Positions 45,482 to 54,490 of a stretch of DNA of 64,000 bases are shown piece after piece (positions within the stretch are counted from its first letter, which is position 1; each line of letters opens with the position of its first letter). Position numbers and translations under genes: made by a program. Source of the DNA: Micromonospora violae (GTDB lineage: Bacteria; Actinomycetota; Actinomycetes; Mycobacteriales; Micromonosporaceae); contig NZ_SHKK01000001.1 in assembly GCF_004217135.1 (NCBI RefSeq), forward strand, positions 3,658,001-3,722,000. The letters are read 5' to 3'. The notes below the pieces were generated by a model, which was not told where the DNA came from, searched no databases, and saw nothing but the letters and a program-made list of their open reading frames with translations.

Positions 45482-45503
45482 CCTGCCCCGCGACCGAGGT
45501 CAG
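45478..45503. terminator. Hairpin overlapping two convergent stop codons
   Basis: CTGACCT (45478-45484) pairs with AGGTCAG (45497-45503), and includes both the GNAT stop (TGA) and the stop of the convergent monooxygenase gene. Short stem, so only weak support. Confidence 0.35.
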
Positions 45504-46687
45504 GTCGGCGGACGCCACTGGGCGGCGGAGGCCGCGGCGCTGGAGAGCAGCCGCGAGTTGATCGTGCCCAGCGCGGCGTCCCGGGCGCGCAGCGCCAACC
45601 GGCCCCGGGTCTGGAGCACCGCCGACATCCGCCGGGTCTGCCGGACCACGGTCGCGGCCCGGGGGCGGCGCACCCGGTCGTACGCCTGAACGGCGTCCGG
45701 CAACCGGGCCTCCCGCAGCAGCGACGCGAGCGTGGCGGCGTCCTCGAACGCGAGGCAGGCGCCCTGACCGAGGTGCGGCGGCATGGCGTGCGCCGCGTCG
45801 CCGAGCAGCACCACCCCGCCGGGCCCGACCGGAAAGCCGTACGCCCGGGGCAACGGGCGCAGCTCGCGAACCTCCTGTTGCACCAGGTCAGCCGGGTCGG
45901 TGGCGTCGAGCAGCGCGCCGACCGGGGCGGGCCAGCCCGCGTACCAGCGGCGCAGCAGGGCGAGCTGGGTCTCCGGTGGTTCCGGGCGTGGCGCGCCGGC
46001 GGCGGTGGCCACCCAGTAGATGCCACCCCGGGTGGACCCGCCCGAGGAGCCGCGCTCGCCCAGCGACGCGGCCACGAACCGGTAACCCGCGCCGAGGATC
46101 TCACCGGCCAGCGGCTGGTCGTCGGGGAGTCGAGGCGCCTGGTACCAGGGGATGACGGCCCGCCAGGCGGCGCACCCGGAGCTGACCACGCGCGACTCGG
46201 GCGCGAGCTGGCGGCGGATGCCGCTGTCCGTGCCGTCGGCGGCGACCACCAGATCGGCCTCGATGGTGTGCCGCCCGTCGCTGACTCCCGGTCGCTCACC
46301 CGGCTCGACACGGACGTGGCGCACGGTCACCCCGGTACGCAGTTCGACCCGGTCGCCCAGGCCGGCGATCAGCGCGTCGTGCAGATCCTCCCGGTGCACC
46401 ACCACCGGCATCCGGTCGGCCGGGATGGGTCGGGGCTGCACGAGCCACTGCCCGTCCGGGCGGCGGACCCCGCCATCCGGCAACGGGGTGGCGATGGCGG
46501 CCAGGCCGGCACCGAGGCCGAGGGCCTGCAACGCCCGGACACCGTTGGGCCAGAGCACCACGGCGGTCGGCTCGGGGCGGACCCGTTCGGCGCGTTCCAG
46601 CAGGGTGACCTGCCAGCCGGAACGGGCCAGCGCGCCGGCCACCGCGAGGCCACCGACCCCTGCGCCGACCACCACCGCGCTTCGCAT
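45500..46687 (-). CDS. FAD-dependent monooxygenase (class A, PHBH-like)
   Basis: A 395-residue flavoprotein monooxygenase. It has the dinucleotide-binding GxGxxG motif (VVGAGVGGLAVAGALARSG), the DG motif (ADLVVAADGTDSGIRRQL) and the GD motif (VVLLGDAAHAMPPHLGQG). It hydroxylates an aromatic or polyketide-like substrate with NAD(P)H and O2; the substrate is unknown. It is read leftward 15 bp downstream of lgt and may be cotranscribed with it. Confidence 0.9.
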   Translation of the reverse strand: MRSAVVVGAGVGGLAVAGALARSGWQVTLLERAERVRPEPTAVVLWPNGVRALQALGLGAGLAAIATPLPDGGVRRPDGQWLVQPRPIPADRMPVVVHREDLHDALIAGLGDRVELRTGVTVRHVRVEPGERPGVSDGRHTIEADLVVAADGTDSGIRRQLAPESRVVSSGCAAWRAVIPWYQAPRLPDDQPLAGEILGAGYRFVAASLGERGSSGGSTRGGIYWVATAAGAPRPEPPETQLALLRRWYAGWPAPVGALLDATDPADLVQQEVRELRPLPRAYGFPVGPGGVVLLGDAAHAMPPHLGQGACLAFEDAATLASLLREARLPDAVQAYDRVRRPRAATVVRQTRRMSAVLQTRGRLALRARDAALGTINSRLLSSAAASAAQWRPPT

Positions 46688-46702
46688 CGGTGTCGCCCCC
46701 GC

Positions 46703-47881
46703 TCAGCTGTCCCGGTCGGCGGGACGCGCGCCGGTGGCGTCGGCCCGGTCGGTGCGAGCGGTGGACGGGTCGTCCGCCGACTCGTCGTCGCTCGACGTGA
46801 GGTCCGCGGCGGCCGCGTCGCCGGACGGCTCGCCGTCATCCGGCCGGGAATCGTCGTCGGTGGCCGGCGGTACGACGCCGGTGTCCTGCCAGGCGGCGTA
46901 CTGCTCCTCGCTCACCACCCGGTAGCCCTCCGGCGCGGCGGCCCGGGTGGGGGTCTCCCGCGCGGACAGGTCGACCTGGGACAGGTCGGACGTGGGGGGC
47001 GGGGTCGTCGCCGCCGGGCCGATCGGGATGAGGTAGTCCCGCGGGCCACGCACCCGGACGAAGTAGATCAGGGCGCCGAGGAAGACCAGGGCGGCGGTCC
47101 AGACGTTGAGCCGGACGCCGAGGATCTGGTTGGCCTCGTCGGTGCGCATCAGCTCGATCCAGAACCGGCCGGCGGTGTAACCCATCACGTAGAGCGCGAA
47201 CGCCCGGCCCCGGCCCAGCTTGAGCCGGCGGTCGAGGAGGAGGACCAGCGCCACGACGCCGAGGTTCCACAGCAACTCGTAGAGGAAGGTCGGCTGGTAG
47301 AGACCTGGTTCGAGGATCGGCTGCCCGGCGTCGTCGCGGAGCGCGTGCCCGGGGTTGTCCGGGTCCATCCGATGGATCTCCAGGCCCCACGGCAGGGTGG
47401 TCCGGCCACCGAACAGCTCGTTGTTGAACCAGTTGCCGAGCCGGCCGACCGCCTGGGCCAACGGCAGCCCGGGGGCCAGCGCGTCGGCCACCACACTCAA
47501 CGGGATGCCGAGCTGTCGGGCCGCGATCCACGCACCGACCGCGCCACCGGCGACCGCGCCCCAGATGCCGAGACCGCCCTCCCAGATGGCGAACGCCTTC
47601 ATCGGGTCCCCGCCGGCGCCGAAGTATTTCTCCGGCGAGGTGACGACGTGGTAGATCCGGGCGCCGATGATGCCCGCGGGCACCGCCCAGACGGCGATGT
47701 CGAGCACCGCGCCGGGCGCGACGCCGCGCTGCCGCAGCCGGCGCTCCGTCACCCAACAGGCCAGCACGATGCCGGCGATGATGCAGAGCGCGTAGGCCCG
47801 GATCGGCACCGGCCCGAGCTGCCAGACCGCGGTGCTGGGACTGGGCAGGGCCGCCTGGGGGGGGAGCGAGGCGAGGGTCAC
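46703..47881 (-). CDS. lgt: Prolipoprotein diacylglyceryl transferase
   Basis: About 392 residues from GTG 47881 (MTLASLPPQA). The Lgt signature is clear: RIYHVVTSPEKY, AWIAARQLGIPL and the hallmark GRLGNWFNNELFGGRTTLPWG, followed by TFLYELLWNL and later AGRFWIELMRTDE. Seven membrane segments. It transfers diacylglyceryl from phosphatidylglycerol to the lipobox Cys of lipoproteins such as the one at 38-1222. A C-terminal extension of about 110 residues is acidic, disordered and cytosolic; such tails are common in actinobacterial Lgt. Confidence 0.96.
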   Translation of the reverse strand: MTLASLPPQAALPSPSTAVWQLGPVPIRAYALCIIAGIVLACWVTERRLRQRGVAPGAVLDIAVWAVPAGIIGARIYHVVTSPEKYFGAGGDPMKAFAIWEGGLGIWGAVAGGAVGAWIAARQLGIPLSVVADALAPGLPLAQAVGRLGNWFNNELFGGRTTLPWGLEIHRMDPDNPGHALRDDAGQPILEPGLYQPTFLYELLWNLGVVALVLLLDRRLKLGRGRAFALYVMGYTAGRFWIELMRTDEANQILGVRLNVWTAALVFLGALIYFVRVRGPRDYLIPIGPAATTPPPTSDLSQVDLSARETPTRAAAPEGYRVVSEEQYAAWQDTGVVPPATDDDSRPDDGEPSGDAAAADLTSSDDESADDPSTARTDRADATGARPADRDS

Positions 47882-47983
47882 GGGTGCACACGCTACCGCT
47901 GCACACCCCCGCAGCGGCACCCCGGGCCACGGGTGCGGGCATCCCGGTGACTTCTGGTTTGCACCGTCGTAGGCTCTTTGTCC

Positions 47984-48568
47984 ATGAGCGCGCTCACCTG
48001 GGCGGTCGCCGCGGTCGTCACCGACGACACCGGTCGGGTGCTGCTCTGCCAGCAGGGCCGGGGGGCGCGCCGCTACGCGTTGCCCGGCGGGCGGCTGCGC
48101 CCGGCGGAGGGCCCGGTGCGGGCGGCCCTACGGGACATCCGCGCGGAGACCGGGTGGGACATCGAGCTGATCGACCTGGTCGGCGCCTACCACCTGGCCA
48201 ACCCGCCGGGCGAGGCGGCGGCCGGGCGCGCCGGGCCGCCGCCGGACGTCCTCGTGCACGTGTTCCGGGCTCGCGCGGCCGGGGTCCGACCCGCCACCGA
48301 CCCACCGCCGGGCTGCCGGCTGTCCTGGCACTTCCCCGACGCGCTGCCCGAGGTGGTCACCCCGCTCACCCGGGCCGCCGTCACCGACGCGGCCGCCGGT
48401 CGTTCCGGCGTGCTCCGTGACGTCCCCTGCGGGCCCGCCGCCGCGCCACCCGCAGCGACCCTCCCCGTTCAGGAGGGTCAACCGGCGGCTGGCCAGGGCG
48501 GCCGGCCGGGAGCGGGACAGCCACCGGAGCAACGCGGCGAGGCTGCGGGCAGTTCCATGCGGCCCTGA
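47984..48568 (+). CDS. NUDIX hydrolase
   Basis: A 194-residue protein from ATG 47984. It begins ALTWAVAAVVTDDTGRVLLC and carries a Nudix box GRLRPAEGPVRAALRDIRAE followed by TGWD. The box deviates from G-x5-E-x7-REUXEEXGU: R-D replaces R-E, and only one of the two following Glu positions is retained (AE), so activity may be altered. The C-terminal 45 residues are Pro/Gly-rich and disordered. Probably hydrolyses a nucleoside diphosphate derivative. A TAGGCT hexamer ends about seven bases before the start and no Shine-Dalgarno is seen, so a leaderless message is possible. Confidence 0.85.
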   Translation: MSALTWAVAAVVTDDTGRVLLCQQGRGARRYALPGGRLRPAEGPVRAALRDIRAETGWDIELIDLVGAYHLANPPGEAAAGRAGPPPDVLVHVFRARAAGVRPATDPPPGCRLSWHFPDALPEVVTPLTRAAVTDAAAGRSGVLRDVPCGPAAAPPAATLPVQEGQPAAGQGGRPGAGQPPEQRGEAAGSSMRP

Positions 48569-48615
48569 CACTTTCGACAGCATCCCGGGCCGCGAGCATG
48601 CCCCCGGCGCGGCGG

Positions 48616-49419
48616 TCAGCGGGTGGGGTTACGGACGCCCTCGGCCAGTTCGGCGCTGAGCGTGCGCAGCGCCGCCAGCCCGTCGGCCTCGGTGGGCGCG
48701 TCGAGCAGGCACCGGATCAACGCGCTGCCCACGATCACCCCGTCGGCGTAACCGGCGACGGTGCCGGCCTGCGCGCCGGTGCCCACACCGAGACCGACGC
48801 CGACCGGCAGGTCGGTCACCGCGCGGGCCCGCGACACCAGCGTCGGGGCGGCGTCGGAGGTACGCGCCCGCGCACCGGTCACCCCCATCACGGCGGTCGC
48901 GTAGACGAAGCCCCGGCAGTGCCGCACCGTCATCGCCAGCCGGGCGTCAGTGGACGACGGCGAGATCAGGAACGTGCGGTCCAACCCGTGCGCGTCCGAG
49001 GCGGCCAGCCACTCGTCGGCCTCGTCGGGGATGAGGTCCGGGGTGATCAGGCCGGTGCCGCCGGCCGAGGCGAGGTCACGGGCGAAGACGTCCACACCGT
49101 ACCGCTCGACCGGGTTCCAGTAGGTCATGGTGACCACCGGAGCGCCGGTGGCCGCCACCGCCTCGATGATGCGCATCGTGTCCGCGGTGCGGACGCCGCC
49201 GGCCAGGGCGATGTCGCTCGCCTTCTGGATCACCGGACCGTCCATCACCGGGTCGGAGTACGGGATCTCCACCTCGATGACGTCGACACCGGCTTCGACC
49301 ATGGCGGTCATCGCCGCGATGCTGCCCTCGACGGTCGGGAACCCGGCCGGCATGCAGCCGACCAGCAGTGCCCGTCCGTCGGCGCGGGCCTTGTCGAAGG
49401 CCACCCCGATCCGGCTCAT
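48616..49419 (-). CDS. trpA: Tryptophan synthase alpha chain
   Basis: A 267-residue TIM-barrel from ATG 49419. The family motif is VDVIEVEIPYSDPVMDGPVI; GLITPDLIPDEADEW and VGLGVGTGAQAGTVAGYADG form the phosphate-binding side. It cleaves indole-3-glycerol phosphate to indole and glyceraldehyde-3-phosphate; indole is channelled to TrpB. It starts one base after the trpB stop, so they are coupled. Last gene of the leftward trpC-trpB-trpA group. Confidence 0.97.
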   Translation of the reverse strand: MSRIGVAFDKARADGRALLVGCMPAGFPTVEGSIAAMTAMVEAGVDVIEVEIPYSDPVMDGPVIQKASDIALAGGVRTADTMRIIEAVAATGAPVVTMTYWNPVERYGVDVFARDLASAGGTGLITPDLIPDEADEWLAASDAHGLDRTFLISPSSTDARLAMTVRHCRGFVYATAVMGVTGARARTSDAAPTLVSRARAVTDLPVGVGLGVGTGAQAGTVAGYADGVIVGSALIRCLLDAPTEADGLAALRTLSAELAEGVRNPTR

Positions 49420-49420
49420 C

Positions 49421-50659
49421 TCACCGCTCCTTGTCGAGGATGCCGAAGTAGTCGCCGGCGGTGTGCACGTCCTTGTCGCCCCGCCCGGACAGGTTGACCA
49501 CGATGGTGGGCTCCCGGCCCAGCTCGGCGGCGAGCTTCGGGGCCAGCGCGACGGTGCCGGCGAGCGCGTGGGCGCTCTCGATCGCCGGGATGATGCCCTC
49601 GGTACGGCAGAGCAGCTCGAACGCGGCCATCGCCTCGTCGTCGGTGACCGGCAGGTAGTTCGCCCGACCGGTGTCGTGCAGCCACGCGTGCTCCGGGCCG
49701 ACACCCGGGTAGTCCAGACCGGCGGAGATCGAGTGTGACGCCAGGGTCTGCCCGTCGGCGTCCTGCAACACGAAGGTGCGGGTGCCGTGCAGCACCCCGG
49801 CGGACCCGCCGGTGATGCTCGCCGCGTGCCGGCCGGTGGCCACCCCGTCCCCACCTGCTTCGAAGCCGTACAACCGCACCGCCTCGTCGCCCACGAACGC
49901 GTGGAAGATGCCGAGCGCGTTGGAGCCGCCACCGACGCAGGCGGTGACGGCGTCCGGCAGCCCGCCGGTGAGGTCCAGGCACTGCTGGCGGGCCTCGTCA
50001 CCGATGCCCCGGACGAAGTCGCGCACCATCGCCGGGAACGGGTGCGGGCCGGCGGCGGTGCCGATCAGGTAGTGCGTCTCGTCGACGTTGGCCACCCAGT
50101 CGCGCATCGCCTCGTTCATCGCGTCCTTGAGGGTGCGCGAACCGTTGGTGACCGGAACGACTGTCGCGCCGAGCATCCGCATCCGGGCCACGTTGAGCGC
50201 CTGCCGCTCGGTGTCGACCTCGCCCATGTAGACCACGCACTCCAGGTCGAACAGGGCGGCGGCGGTCGCGGTGGCGACACCGTGCTGGCCGGCACCGGTC
50301 TCCGCGATCACCCGGGTCTTGCCCATCCGCTTGGTGAGCAGCGCCTGGCCGAGCACGTTGCGCACCTTGTGCGCACCCGTGTGGTTGAGGTCCTCCCGCT
50401 TGAGCAGCACCCGGGCGCCGACCTTCGCGGAGAACCGCCGGGCCTCGTAGAGCAGCGACGGCGTGCCGGCGTAGTCGCGCAGCAGCGCGCCGAACTCGGC
50501 CCGGAAGGACTCGTCCGCCATGGCCGTACGCCACGCCCCGTCGAGCTCGTCCAGCGCGGCCACCAGGGCCTCGGGAACGAACCGACCGCCGAAGCGGCCG
50601 AAGTGGCCGGCGGAGTCGGGCTGCGGGCCGGCCACCGGGGCCAGCGCGTCGGCGCTCAT
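49421..50659 (-). CDS. trpB: Tryptophan synthase beta chain
   Basis: A 412-residue PLP enzyme. Motifs are [12 protein letters not shown] at the N-terminus, [20 protein letters not shown] with the PLP lysine, [20 protein letters not shown], and [15 protein letters not shown], the phosphate-binding glycine loop. It condenses indole with serine to tryptophan. ATG 50659. Read between trpC and trpA. Confidence 0.98.
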   Translation of the reverse strand: MSADALAPVAGPQPDSAGHFGRFGGRFVPEALVAALDELDGAWRTAMADESFRAEFGALLRDYAGTPSLLYEARRFSAKVGARVLLKREDLNHTGAHKVRNVLGQALLTKRMGKTRVIAETGAGQHGVATATAAALFDLECVVYMGEVDTERQALNVARMRMLGATVVPVTNGSRTLKDAMNEAMRDWVANVDETHYLIGTAAGPHPFPAMVRDFVRGIGDEARQQCLDLTGGLPDAVTACVGGGSNALGIFHAFVGDEAVRLYGFEAGGDGVATGRHAASITGGSAGVLHGTRTFVLQDADGQTLASHSISAGLDYPGVGPEHAWLHDTGRANYLPVTDDEAMAAFELLCRTEGIIPAIESAHALAGTVALAPKLAAELGREPTIVVNLSGRGDKDVHTAGDYFGILDKER

Positions 50660-50697
50660 CGGGAATCCTCTCGCTGGAACGTCAGACCGGCGCGGGG

Positions 50698-51561
50698 TCA
50701 GCGCACCGGCCGGGGTGTCGCCGGGTGGTTGCCGGCGTTGACCAACTCGGCGACCGCCTCGCGAGGGCTCTTCTGGGTGACCAGGCCCTCGCCCACGAGG
50801 ACCGCGTCAGCGCCCGCGGAGGCGTACCGGATCAGGTCGTGCGGGCCGCGCACGCCGGATTCCGCGATCTTGACGACGCTGCTGGGCAGGCCGGGCGCGA
50901 TCCGCTCGAACACCGACCGGTCAACCTCAAGGGTACGCAGGTCACGGGCGTTGACCCCGATCACCTGCGCGCCGGCCTCCAGGGCACGGTCGGCCTCTTC
51001 CTCGTCGTGCACCTCGACCAGAGCCGTCATGCCCAGCGACTCGATCCGCTCCAGCAGGCCCATCAGCACGTTCTGCTCAAGTGCGGCGACGATCAGCAGC
51101 ACCAGGTCGGCGCCGTGCGCACGGGCCTCGTGGATCTGGTAGCTGGAGACCACGAAGTCCTTGCGCAGCACCGGCACGGTGACCGCGGCACGGACGGCTG
51201 CCAGGTCGTCCAGCGAACCGCCGAACCAGCGCCCCTCGGTCAGCACGCTGATCGCCCGCGCCCCGCCGGCCGCGTAGTCGACCGCGAGGTCGGCCGGATC
51301 GGCGATCTCGGCCAGCCGACCCTTGGACGGCGACGAGCGCTTCACCTCGGCGATCACGGCCACGCCGGGCTTACGCAGCGCCGCGTAGGCGTCCATCGGC
51401 GGCGGCGCCGCCGCTGCCAGTTCACGGATCCGCTCCAGCGGAACCTGCTCCTGACGTCGGGCGACGTCTTCACGTACGCCGGCCAGGATCTCGTCGAGCA
51501 CGCTGACGGACGCTGCCTGGCCGGCCTCGTCCCCTTCCGCGTGCGCATGCTCAGCAGTCAC
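50698..51561 (-). CDS. trpC: Indole-3-glycerol phosphate synthase
   Basis: About 287 residues. The start GTG 51561 ([10 protein letters not shown]) has GGGGAG at seven bases; a 9-residue longer form from 51588 is less likely. The TIM-barrel shows [40 protein letters not shown] and [15 protein letters not shown], all IGPS signatures with the catalytic Lys and Glu residues. It converts the carboxyphenylamino-deoxyribulose phosphate to indole-3-glycerol phosphate. The first 25 residues are an acidic extension. First gene of the trpCBA group; trpE, trpD and trpF are not adjacent. Confidence 0.96.
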   Translation of the reverse strand: MTAEHAHAEGDEAGQAASVSVLDEILAGVREDVARRQEQVPLERIRELAAAAPPPMDAYAALRKPGVAVIAEVKRSSPSKGRLAEIADPADLAVDYAAGGARAISVLTEGRWFGGSLDDLAAVRAAVTVPVLRKDFVVSSYQIHEARAHGADLVLLIVAALEQNVLMGLLERIESLGMTALVEVHDEEEADRALEAGAQVIGVNARDLRTLEVDRSVFERIAPGLPSSVVKIAESGVRGPHDLIRYASAGADAVLVGEGLVTQKSPREAVAELVNAGNHPATPRPVR

Positions 51562-51990
51562 GAACGGACTCCCCTCTCCGGGCGTCATGGGCCGATGCTA
51601 GGGGCAGCCGACCGATGACGAATGCCCGGGGGTATGGCGCTGCTCACGAAAAGGGCTGCGGCATAATGGCCGACTTGCCGTGAACGGTTTGTCACGCAGC
51701 GCCACCTCCGGTATCGACCACCGTCGCGGAACACGGAGCCTGGTGGCCGCGGTCCGACCCGGGCCGATCCATCGATCATGCCACCAGTCGCCGCTTGGCA
51801 CCCGACGACAACGATGTCCGTCGATTCTGTGAGCAAGCTCAAGGCCGAACGGACGGTCCCTGGTCACGGCCGAGGCGGGACAGTTGACCGGGCGGTCACC
51901 GCGGCGAAACGTCGACGGGCGAGCATCGTCCTCGGGCAGACTCGATGGCGCGCCTGCCCCGGCCGCCACAACTCCTCGTGCGAGGTGACC
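51562..51990. other. Intergenic region between trpC and a small conserved gene
   Basis: About 430 bp without a credible gene. On the minus strand CATTAT near 51662 could be a -10 element for trpC, with no convincing -35 at normal spacing. I looked for a Trp-rich leader peptide and found none. Confidence 0.5.
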
Positions 51991-52260
51991 ATGAGCAACT
52001 CCGAGCCGCACCCGACCATCGGCCTGACCACGATCTCACGGACGGTGGCGTCGCTCGCCGTCGGAGTCGTGCACACCGTGGAACGGGCCGTGGTGGGCGA
52101 GGGACGGATGCGGACGGCACGGGGCAACGCCTGGGAGGCGGTCTGCGCCGACCGGGCCCGCGCCGATCAACGGGCCGAACTGAACCGCCTGGTCGCCGAG
52201 TTGACCGCCGCCCGCGCCGCCAGCAGCCGCGCCCAGTGGGAGCGCCAACCCGTCGGCTGA
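51991..52260 (+). CDS. Small helical protein, unknown function
   Basis: An 89-residue protein from ATG 51991, with GAGGTGA directly upstream. The first half reads ISRTVASLAVGVVHTVERAV; the second half is a charged helix rich in Arg, Ala and Glu (DQRAELNRLVAELTAARAAS), likely a coiled coil. No family recognised. It is convergent with the Trp-operon membrane protein gene. Confidence 0.6.
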   Translation: MSNSEPHPTIGLTTISRTVASLAVGVVHTVERAVVGEGRMRTARGNAWEAVCADRARADQRAELNRLVAELTAARAASSRAQWERQPVG

Positions 52261-52278
52261 GCGCCGCCGGCCAGCACG

Positions 52279-52875
52279 TCAGTCGGCCGTCGGGTCCTCG
52301 CCGCGGTCCAGCGCGTCCCACGCCTCGGTGGTCCGCCGCCCCGCCAACGGCGTCGGCGGCCCCTCCGGGTCACGCCGCGCCGACTCCGCCTCCGGAGTGG
52401 TCCGCGCCGGACGTTCGTACCGGGCGCCCATCGCCGGCCAGTTCCCGCCCCGCACTGCCGTCCACCAGCCACCAGCGGCGGCCAGCAGGCCGCCGAGCAG
52501 ACACAGCGCCGGCCACTGCCGGCTCACCGGGCCGCCCAGGTCGGCTACCAACCCGTACCCGCCGCCGGCCGCCACGGCCAGACCGAGCACGCCGAGCAGC
52601 ACACCGAGCACCTGACGCAGGCGGCCCCGGGTGGCCAGCACCGCGCCGCCCCCGGCCAAGCTCACCAGGGCCAACGCCGGCAGCCACGGCAGCAGGCTCG
52701 CACCGCTGCGGGTGTCGCGCACCGGCGGCAGCGGCGCCGGACGCACCGTCAACTCGACCGACCAACTGCGCGTGGCCGCCCACAACGCCAGGCCCGCGCC
52801 GGCCAGGCAGAGCAGCACCGCGTACGTCAACGCACGCCGGCCCACCCCGGACCGCTCCCCGCCGCCCACGCTCAT
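52279..52875 (-). CDS. Trp biosynthesis-associated membrane protein
   Basis: A 198-residue protein with four hydrophobic segments (ALTYAVLLCLAGAGLALWAA, LLPWLPALALVSLAGGGAVL, VLGVLLGVLGLAVAAGGGYG, PALCLLGGLLAAAGGW). The motif TRSWSVELTV after helix 1 and its position directly behind trpE identify the actinobacterial Trp_oprn_chp family. The C-terminal 45 residues are hydrophilic. Its ATG overlaps the trpE stop by four bases. Role unknown; possibly transport or regulation linked to tryptophan. Confidence 0.88.
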   Translation of the reverse strand: MSVGGGERSGVGRRALTYAVLLCLAGAGLALWAATRSWSVELTVRPAPLPPVRDTRSGASLLPWLPALALVSLAGGGAVLATRGRLRQVLGVLLGVLGLAVAAGGGYGLVADLGGPVSRQWPALCLLGGLLAAAGGWWTAVRGGNWPAMGARYERPARTTPEAESARRDPEGPPTPLAGRRTTEAWDALDRGEDPTAD

Positions 52876-54425
52876 CGCGCTGGCCGGAGGGTTTCGGCGG
52901 CCGCGATCGCGGCCAGCACGGCCGCGGCCTTGTTCCGCGTCTCCTGGTCCTCAGCGGCCGGGTCCGAGTCGGCGACCACCCCCGCCCCGGCCTGGACGTA
53001 CGCGCGACCGTCGCGCATGAGCGCGGTCCGGATGGCGATCGCCATGTCCAGGTCCCCGCCGAAGCCGAAGTAGCCGACGGTGCCGCCGTAGAGGCCACGA
53101 CGGACGGGCTCCAACTCCTCGATGATCTCCATGGCGCGCACCTTGGGCGCCCCGGAGAGCGTGCCGGCCGGGAAGGTCGCGGCCAGCGCGTCGAAAGCGG
53201 TCTGGTCGTCGCGCAGCGTGCCGGTGACGGTGGAGACGATGTGCATGACGTGGCTGTACCGCTCGATGGTGGCGAACTCGGGCACCTCCACGCTGCCGGG
53301 CTGACAGACCCGACCCAGGTCGTTGCGGCCGAGGTCGACCAGCATCACGTGCTCGGCCCGTTCCTTCGGGTCGGCGAGCAGCTCGGCGGCGAGCGCGGCG
53401 TCGGCGGCGGGCGTGCCGCCGCGCGGCCGGGTGCCGGCGATCGGGTGCAGCAACGCCCGACGCCGCCCGTCCGCGCCCCCGGTGACCTTCAGGTGCGCCT
53501 CCGGGGACGAGCCGACGATGTCGAACCCGTCGAAGCGCAGCAGGTACATGTACGGGCTGGGGTTGCTGGTGCGCAGCACCCGGTAGACGTCCAGCGGGTC
53601 GGCGTGGGTCGTCCGCTCGAAGCGCTGGGAGAGCACGATCTGGAAGCACTCGCCGGCCCGGATCGCCTCCTTGGCCGCCTCCACCGCCTTCGGATAGCCG
53701 CCGTCGGGCGTACGGCAGAGCACGTCGCCGGCCGGCGGACGCTCGACGGTGGAGATCATCGGCGGGATGGGGCGGGACAGCGCCGTGGTCATCGCGTCCA
53801 ACCGACCCACCGCGTGGTGGTAGGCGGCGGCGACCTGCGGGGCGCGGTCCGGGGCGTCCACCGGCGGCAGCACCGCGTTGGCGACCAGGATCGCCGAGCC
53901 GTCGTAGTGGTCGAGCACCACCAGGTCGGTGGCGAGCATCATGCCCAGCTCCGGGACGCCCAGGTCGTCCTCGGTCAGCTCCGGCAACCGCTCGAAGCGC
54001 CGGATCAGGTCGTAGCCGAGGTAGCCGACCATGCCCCCGGTCAACGGCGGCAGACCGTCGGACGGGTCCCCGACCGGGCCGGCCAGCGCCGCCACCGTCT
54101 CCCGCAGCATCCGCACCGGGTCACCCTCGGTCGTCAACCCGGCCGGCGGTTGACCGAGCCAGGTCCCCACACCGTCGCGTTCGATCAGGGTCGCGCTGCT
54201 GCGGACACCGATGAACGAGTACCGCGACCAGGCCATGCCGGCCGAGCCGACGCCCTGCTCAGCCGATTCCAACAGGAACGTGCCCGGTCCGCCGGCCAGC
54301 TTCCGGTAGACCCCGACCGGGGTCTCCGCGTCGGCCAGCAACCGTCGGGTGACCGGCACCACCCGCCAGCCGGCGGCCAACTCGGTGAAGGTGGCCAGGT
54401 CCGGGTTGAGGGCGCCGTCGGTCAT
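52872..54425 (-). CDS. trpE: Anthranilate synthase component I
   Basis: A 517-residue enzyme from ATG 54425 (MTDGALNPDLATF). The N-terminal regulatory region has FLLESAEQG, which carries the Trp-feedback site, and RYSFIGV. The chorismate-binding domain shows GGMVGYLGYDLIRRFE, CFQIVLSQRFER, HPIAGTRPRGGT and GTLSGAPKVRAMEIIEELEP. It makes anthranilate from chorismate with a TrpG glutamine amidotransferase, which is not encoded here. It is followed by the Trp-operon membrane protein and preceded by the hisI fusion gene, across the 55-bp repeat. Confidence 0.97.
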   Translation of the reverse strand: MTDGALNPDLATFTELAAGWRVVPVTRRLLADAETPVGVYRKLAGGPGTFLLESAEQGVGSAGMAWSRYSFIGVRSSATLIERDGVGTWLGQPPAGLTTEGDPVRMLRETVAALAGPVGDPSDGLPPLTGGMVGYLGYDLIRRFERLPELTEDDLGVPELGMMLATDLVVLDHYDGSAILVANAVLPPVDAPDRAPQVAAAYHHAVGRLDAMTTALSRPIPPMISTVERPPAGDVLCRTPDGGYPKAVEAAKEAIRAGECFQIVLSQRFERTTHADPLDVYRVLRTSNPSPYMYLLRFDGFDIVGSSPEAHLKVTGGADGRRRALLHPIAGTRPRGGTPAADAALAAELLADPKERAEHVMLVDLGRNDLGRVCQPGSVEVPEFATIERYSHVMHIVSTVTGTLRDDQTAFDALAATFPAGTLSGAPKVRAMEIIEELEPVRRGLYGGTVGYFGFGGDLDMAIAIRTALMRDGRAYVQAGAGVVADSDPAAEDQETRNKAAAVLAAIAAAETLRPAR

Positions 54426-54435
54426 GACCGGGCCT

Positions 54436-54490
54436 GCCTTTCGTTCGCGACTGCGGGGCTCCGCTGCGCTGCACTCCTCGCGCTCACCGG
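54436..54490. repeat. 55-bp dispersed repeat, copy 1 (hisI/trpE junction)
   Basis: Identical base for base to 60826-60880. It contains the TGA stop of the hisI fusion gene (54484-54486) at one end, and at the other end an AAAGGC that could act as Shine-Dalgarno for trpE, 10 bp before its ATG. The arms are not obviously palindromic. Confidence 0.95.

Noticed and set aside
51562..51990. A trp attenuator with a Trp-rich leader peptide, or a T-box.
   Set aside because: No short Trp-rich open frame and no T-box core sequence were found.
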